The notes beneath the pieces are model-generated. The model did not search any database and was not told the origin of the DNA. It saw only the letters and a program-made list of their open reading frames with translations. This document shows, piece by piece, positions 4,875 through 7,838 of a DNA stretch of 7,838 bases (position 1 is its first letter; each line of letters begins with the position of its first letter). Both the position numbers and the translations under genes were made by a program. Source of the DNA: Bacillota bacterium (GTDB lineage: Bacteria; Bacillota; Clostridia; Christensenellales; CAG-138); the NCBI GenBank assembly GCA_023426265.1, contig JAFABA010000106.1, positions 1 to 7,838 on the forward strand, written 5' to 3'.

Positions 4875-5756
4875 TCATTTTTCGGTTTTTGACTGCGTCT
4901 TTGCCCGGTACATGCGCTCGTCCGCCAGGGAAATCAGCGCTTGTGCCGTCAACTCCTCATGATGCATGGTGTAAATGCCGTACGATACGGTTCCTAAAAT
5001 CCCCTCGTTCCGGAACTGTTCGATTTCCAGTATCTTTGCGCGTATCCGGGCCAGGATCTTTTCGGCGTCCTCGTAGGAAGTGTTGTTCAGGCAGACAATA
5101 AATTCATCGCCGCCGTACCGGGCAACCCAATCCGCTCCCGCCCTTACGCAGCTGTTCATGGCGGCCGCCATGGAAGCGATGGTTTTGTCCCCGGCCGTAT
5201 GGCCGTAAACGTCGTTGATGTCTTTTAAATTGTCGATATCCAAGAAAGCCAGGCTCAGCGGAAGATTGGAATACGAGGATTTGACGATATCCACCGGCAG
5301 CCGCTCGTCCACGTACCGCCTGTTGTACAAACCTGTCAGCTCGTCTTTTATAATCAGGTCGTTGAACTCGACCACGACGTCCTTATAAAGCCGTCCCTCC
5401 GGGTAAACGCCTTCCCCAAAGAGCATGGTATCCGTTGCGTTTTTTAAAAGCTCCAGCACAATGGGGCTCTGAATGTTCTCAACGGGAAGCGCGGTCACCA
5501 TCATAATGGCGCCGGGGGCCTGCTCCAGCTTCATATAGCACCGGCTGTCGGTATAGGCTCTGATTGAAATGCAGTTGTCGCAGATTTTTGCGTCCTTCCA
5601 ATAGTTAAAACAGGCTTCGTCGGTAGCGAACCTTTCATTTTCACGGTAGTCCAGCACGCTTTTTTGAACCGGGTCCACCAGCCTTACGGCGTCATACATG
5701 GTTTTGAAGAAATCCAGGTGGCCTTTCAATTGAGCCAAAGTTAAACATTGAATCAT
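4875..5756 (-). CDS. Diguanylate cyclase (GGDEF) with a Cys-bearing N-terminal sensor region
   Basis: This 293-residue protein has no signal peptide or membrane segment, so it should be cytoplasmic. The C-terminal GGDEF domain covers about 135-290: DELTGLYNRR (138-147), the metal-binding FLDIDNLKDIND (171-182), ARYGGDEF (212-219) and the ISLADERMYRAK end helix (275-286). All catalytic features for making cyclic-di-GMP from two GTP are present. The inhibitory RxxD site expected just before ARYGGDEF is replaced: the residue three before Asp209 is Ala206, with Arg205 one place too early. Residues 1-125 look like a PAS-type sensor with Cys49, Cys59 and Cys62 (CDNC), and ALPVEN (89-94) at its end. 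The start has AAGGA 6 nt upstream. It has its own promoter and converges on the MerR gene with a 7-bp gap. Confidence 0.9.
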   Translation of the reverse strand: MIQCLTLAQLKGHLDFFKTMYDAVRLVDPVQKSVLDYRENERFATDEACFNYWKDAKICDNCISIRAYTDSRCYMKLEQAPGAIMMVTALPVENIQSPIVLELLKNATDTMLFGEGVYPEGRLYKDVVVEFNDLIIKDELTGLYNRRYVDERLPVDIVKSSYSNLPLSLAFLDIDNLKDINDVYGHTAGDKTIASMAAAMNSCVRAGADWVARYGGDEFIVCLNNTSYEDAEKILARIRAKILEIEQFRNEGILGTVSYGIYTMHHEELTAQALISLADERMYRAKTQSKTEK

Positions 5757-5788
5757 ATAGTATCCTTTACTACATGTATTTGGAAATA

Positions 5789-5818
5789 ATCATACACGAA
5801 ACGCCGGACTCTTGTCAA
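5789..5818 (-). promoter_or_regulatory. Promoter of the GGDEF gene
   Basis: On the minus strand, TTGACA (5818-5813) and TATGAT (5794-5789) are separated by 18 bp. Predicted transcription starts near 5782, about 25 nt before the start codon. The perfect -35 and five-of-six -10 make this a strong sigma-A-type promoter, which would express the cyclase independently of the small gene upstream. Confidence 0.7.
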
Positions 5819-5820
5819 AA

Positions 5821-5836
5821 TGGTAAATTGGTAAAT
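5821..5836. repeat. Tandem 8-bp direct repeat upstream of the GGDEF promoter
   Basis: TGGTAAAT occurs twice head to tail (5821-5828 and 5829-5836). On the minus strand the pair reads ATTTACCAATTTACCA and ends 3 bp before the -35 hexamer. It could be a tandem activator site or an AT-rich upstream element. It is too short to exclude chance. Confidence 0.4.
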
Positions 5837-5841
5837 TGCAT

Positions 5842-5879
5842 AAAAATACCCCGCGCCTAAACAGCGCGGGATATTTTTT
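5842..5879. terminator. Intrinsic terminator after the 47-residue protein gene
   Basis: CCCGCGC (5850-5856) and GCGCGGG (5864-5870) form a 7-bp GC stem with a 7-nt loop. A-rich sequence on the left and T-rich sequence on the right extend the pairing past a single mismatch and give U-runs in both directions. It begins at the stop codon of the small minus-strand gene, which it must terminate, and isolates the GGDEF gene from upstream transcription. Confidence 0.85.
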
Positions 5880-6021
5880 AGTCCTTTGGTATCTCCATTC
5901 CAAAGAGTTCCTTATATGATTCGCGCTCCGCCTCGGTCACCGGCAGCCGTGGCATCAGGCCGGTACATTCATGAAAAGAAGCTGTTTTGGAAATATCCGG
6001 ATACCAATCGCGCTCATCCAT
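5878..6021 (-). CDS. Small acidic protein of unknown function (47 residues)
   Basis: I do not recognise this gene. It encodes MDERDWYPDISKTASFHECT followed by GLMPRLPVTEAERESYKELF and GMEIPKD. It is rich in acidic and aromatic residues, with one Cys (19), no signal peptide and no membrane segment. Two features argue that it is real: a near-ideal ribosome binding site, GGAGGTGA, with GGAGG ending 8 nt before the ATG (6019-6021), and a clear terminator starting at its stop codon. A longer reading from 6087 or from an ATG at 6036 lacks that ribosome binding site. The ECTGLMPxxPxxExExxxYxxLFG pattern looks like a conserved short motif, which I cannot place. It lies downstream of the ABC-F terminator, so it is probably its own transcript, although I see no convincing promoter at 6022-6114. 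Confidence 0.65.
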   Translation of the reverse strand: MDERDWYPDISKTASFHECTGLMPRLPVTEAERESYKELFGMEIPKD

Positions 6022-6085
6022 CTCAATCACCTCCATAAAGTAGTGTTTGAGTTTCAACGGGCAATCATGCAAAGAACAAATTTGC

Positions 6086-6144
6086 AAAAAAAACGGTTAT
6101 CACAACCTGTCCGTAAAAAACTGGCCGGCGCATGCGGCCGGCCA
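6086..6144 (-). terminator. Terminator of the ABC-F gene, with a second U-tract
   Basis: TGGCCGGC (6122-6129) and GCCGGCCA (6137-6144) form an 8-bp GC-rich stem with a 7-nt loop, followed on the minus strand by six T (6120-6115). It lies 17 bp after the ABC-F stop codon. A weaker 4-bp GGTT/AACC hairpin (6095-6107) followed by eight T (6093-6086) comes next and may act as a backup. Confidence 0.85.
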
Positions 6145-6160
6145 AGCTTATAAAGAAATA

Positions 6161-7786
6161 TTATTCATTGCTGTCCGCGTACAGCGTGCGCAGCCGAAGG
6201 ACTTCCGGGTTATCCATGTAATCGTCAAAGCTCTCATGGCGGTCTATCAGCGTTCCGGGCAGGATTTCTATAACCCGGTTTGCGACGGTCTCTGCAATTT
6301 GGTGATCATGCGTCGCAAACAGCATCACGCCGTTAAACTCTGTCATACCTTCATTGAGTGCGGTGATCGCTTCAAGATCCATATGGTTGGTCGGCTCGTT
6401 CATGATCAGCACGTTTGCGCCGGACACCATCATTTTTGCGAACATGCAGCGGCCCTTTTCGCCACCCGAGAGCACCTTGGCCTTTTTTAGCGCCTCTTCC
6501 CCGGAGAACAGCATTCGCCCAAGCCAGCCGCGGATCGTTGATTCGTACTGATCCTTGGAGTACTGGCGCAGCCAATCGATCAAGGATAGTTCCAAACCAT
6601 TGAAATAAGCCGAATTATCGGAAGGGAGATAGGACTGCGTTGTGGTAACGCCCCATTTATACGCCCCCTCGTCGGGTTCCATTTCCCCCGCAAGAATCTG
6701 GAAGAGTGTGGTGCGGGCAAGCTCGTCTTCGCCCACAAACACGATTTTATCTCCCGGAAGCACGACAAAACTGACCTGATCAAGCACCTTGCGGTTGCCT
6801 ATCGTCTTGCTGATGCCGTTGACAAACAGCACATCGTTGCCCAGCTCGCGGTCGGGTTTAAAGTGGATGAAGGGGTAACGGCGTGAGGAGGGAGCGAAGT
6901 TGTCCATTTGCAGGTTGTCCAGCATCTTTTTACGTGAGGTCGCCTGCCGCGATTTGGAGGCGTTGGCGCTGAACCGCCGGATAAATTCCTGCAGCTCCTT
7001 TGCCTTTTGCTCGTTTTGTTTTTGCTTGTCCCTGGCCTGGCGCGCGGCAAGCTGCGTGTATTCGTACCAGAAGTCGTAATTGCCCACGTATAGCTGAATC
7101 TTGCCGTAGTCGATATCGACGATATGCGTACAGACCTTATTCAAAAAGTGGCGGTCATGGGAAACCACAATCACCGTATTCGGAAAATCCATTAAGAATT
7201 CTTCCAGCCATTTAATGGCATAAAGATCAAGGTTGTTGGTCGGTTCGTCAAGCAAAAGAATGTCCGGCTTTGCAAACAGGGCCTGCGCCAACAGCACCTT
7301 GACCTTGCGCGGGCCGTCCAGCTCGGCCATTTTTTTGTAGTGGTATTCGCCGGTAATGCCAAGGCCGTTTAAAAGAGTTTCCGCATCGGGCTCCGCGTTC
7401 CAGCCGTCCATTTCCGAGAATTCGGCTTCAAGTTCGGCCAGCTTCAACCCATCCGCATCGTCAAAATCTGTCTTGGCGTAAAGCTCCTCTTTTTGCTGCA
7501 TAATCTCATACAGGCGCCGATATCCCATGATAATGGTTTCGATCGGGGTATATTGTTCATAAGCGTAGTGGTCCTGGCGCAATACCGCGAGACGGTCTCC
7601 CGGCGTTATAAAAACTTCGCCCTTATTCGGTTCCAGCTCGCCGGACAATATGCGTAAAAATGTAGATTTTCCGGTCCCGTTTGCGCCAATGAGGCCATAA
7701 CAGTTGCCGGGGGTAAATTGAACGTCAACGTTTTGAAACAGCTGACGTCCGCCGAATTGAAGAGATATCCCTTGTGCGCTGATCAT
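6161..7786 (-). CDS. ABC-F family ATPase (YkpA/YbiT-like), soluble, ribosome-associated type
   Basis: This 541-residue protein has two ATP-binding domains and no membrane segment, the ABC-F layout. Domain 1 has Walker A GANGTGKST (34-42), signature LDGPR (156-160), Walker B ILLLDE (176-181) and switch His210. The linker at about 243-300 is charged and helical, with FIRRFSANASKSRQATSRKK (268-287), the region that contacts P-site tRNA in this family. Domain 2 has a degenerate Walker A GEDELARTT (352-360, Arg358 for Lys), an intact LSGGEK signature (439-444), altered Walker B VLIMNE (459-464, Asn463 for Asp) and His493. Family members act on the ribosome to relieve stalled translation; none of the features are specific to antibiotic-resistance members. 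The ATG at 7784-7786 follows AAGGGG by 5 nt and is preferred to one seven codons upstream. Confidence 0.93.
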   Translation of the reverse strand: MISAQGISLQFGGRQLFQNVDVQFTPGNCYGLIGANGTGKSTFLRILSGELEPNKGEVFITPGDRLAVLRQDHYAYEQYTPIETIIMGYRRLYEIMQQKEELYAKTDFDDADGLKLAELEAEFSEMDGWNAEPDAETLLNGLGITGEYHYKKMAELDGPRKVKVLLAQALFAKPDILLLDEPTNNLDLYAIKWLEEFLMDFPNTVIVVSHDRHFLNKVCTHIVDIDYGKIQLYVGNYDFWYEYTQLAARQARDKQKQNEQKAKELQEFIRRFSANASKSRQATSRKKMLDNLQMDNFAPSSRRYPFIHFKPDRELGNDVLFVNGISKTIGNRKVLDQVSFVVLPGDKIVFVGEDELARTTLFQILAGEMEPDEGAYKWGVTTTQSYLPSDNSAYFNGLELSLIDWLRQYSKDQYESTIRGWLGRMLFSGEEALKKAKVLSGGEKGRCMFAKMMVSGANVLIMNEPTNHMDLEAITALNEGMTEFNGVMLFATHDHQIAETVANRVIEILPGTLIDRHESFDDYMDNPEVLRLRTLYADSNE

Positions 7787-7812
7787 AGTATCCCCTTGCA
7801 TTTCCATAAAAT

Positions 7813-7833
7813 ATAAACAATTCGTTTATCATA
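7813..7833 (-). promoter_or_regulatory. Candidate extended -10 promoter and inverted repeat of the ABC-F gene
   Basis: On the minus strand TGG-TATGAT (hexamer at 7833-7828) is an extended -10 element. The -35 would lie beyond the window end. Transcription would start near 7821, with a leader of about 35 nt. ATAAAC and GTTTAT (7813-7818 and 7824-7829) form a 6-bp inverted repeat with a 5-nt spacer across the predicted start, a possible operator; the AT-richness weakens this. Confidence 0.45.
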
Positions 7834-7838
7834 CCACA

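Noticed and set aside
6022..6087. Longer version of the 47-residue protein
   Set aside because: The near-perfect GGAGGTGA site lies inside this extension and points to the ATG at 6021.
7787..7807. Seven-codon extension of the ABC-F protein
   Set aside because: The extension contains the AAGGGG ribosome binding site of the downstream ATG, and the family begins at the MISAQGISLQFG stretch.
1..7838. Mobile element, CRISPR array, tRNA or rRNA gene
   Set aside because: No transposase, integrase, terminal repeats, regularly spaced repeats or cloverleaf sequence was seen; all genes are complete except the edge rsgA and share similar base composition.

Overview
The window looks like chromosomal DNA from a low-to-mid GC Gram-positive bacterium, most likely a member of the Clostridia. 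This is inferred from strong AGGAGG-type ribosome binding sites, TTGACA/TATAAT-type promoters, roughly even GC content and the gene families present: rsgA, a YqhD/BdhA-type alcohol dehydrogenase, an AdhR-like MerR regulator, a Cys-rich GGDEF protein and a YkpA-like ABC-F ATPase. The exact genus cannot be read from the sequence. No insertion sequence, phage gene, CRISPR array, tRNA or rRNA was seen.

Layout, left to right. (1) 1-188, minus: the first 62 codons of rsgA, a ribosome small-subunit assembly GTPase. Its leader (about 189-375) contains a 19-codon upstream frame and three segments that can form two mutually exclusive RNA structures, one of which buries the rsgA ribosome binding site. 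(2) 442-2105, plus: a TetR-family regulator under a near-consensus promoter with an inverted repeat at the predicted transcription start, followed 46 bp later by a divergent FMN-dependent alpha-hydroxy-acid-dehydrogenase-like enzyme. A 16-bp perfect hairpin separates this pair from the convergent genes that follow. (3) 2196-4318, minus: an operon of an iron/zinc-type alcohol dehydrogenase and a YdhF-like aldo/keto reductase. It is transcribed away from a MerR/AdhR-like regulator (4466-4867, plus). The shared 147-bp region holds a perfect 18-bp palindrome in a promoter with the 19-bp spacer typical of MerR-activated genes. Together these look like an aldehyde- or electrophile-response module. 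(4) 4875-5756, minus: a diguanylate cyclase with a Cys-bearing N-terminal sensor region and its own promoter. (5) 5878-6021, minus: a 47-residue acidic protein of unknown function between two intrinsic terminators. (6) 6161-7786, minus: an ABC-F ATPase in which all the degenerate nucleotide-binding motifs fall in the same composite site.

The observations most worth a second look are the possible translational switch in front of rsgA, the one-sided degeneration of the ABC-F protein, the missing active-site arginine in the FMN enzyme, and the overlapping face-to-face promoters of the MerR/alcohol dehydrogenase module. All functional statements are read from motifs and recalled family knowledge; no database search was possible.
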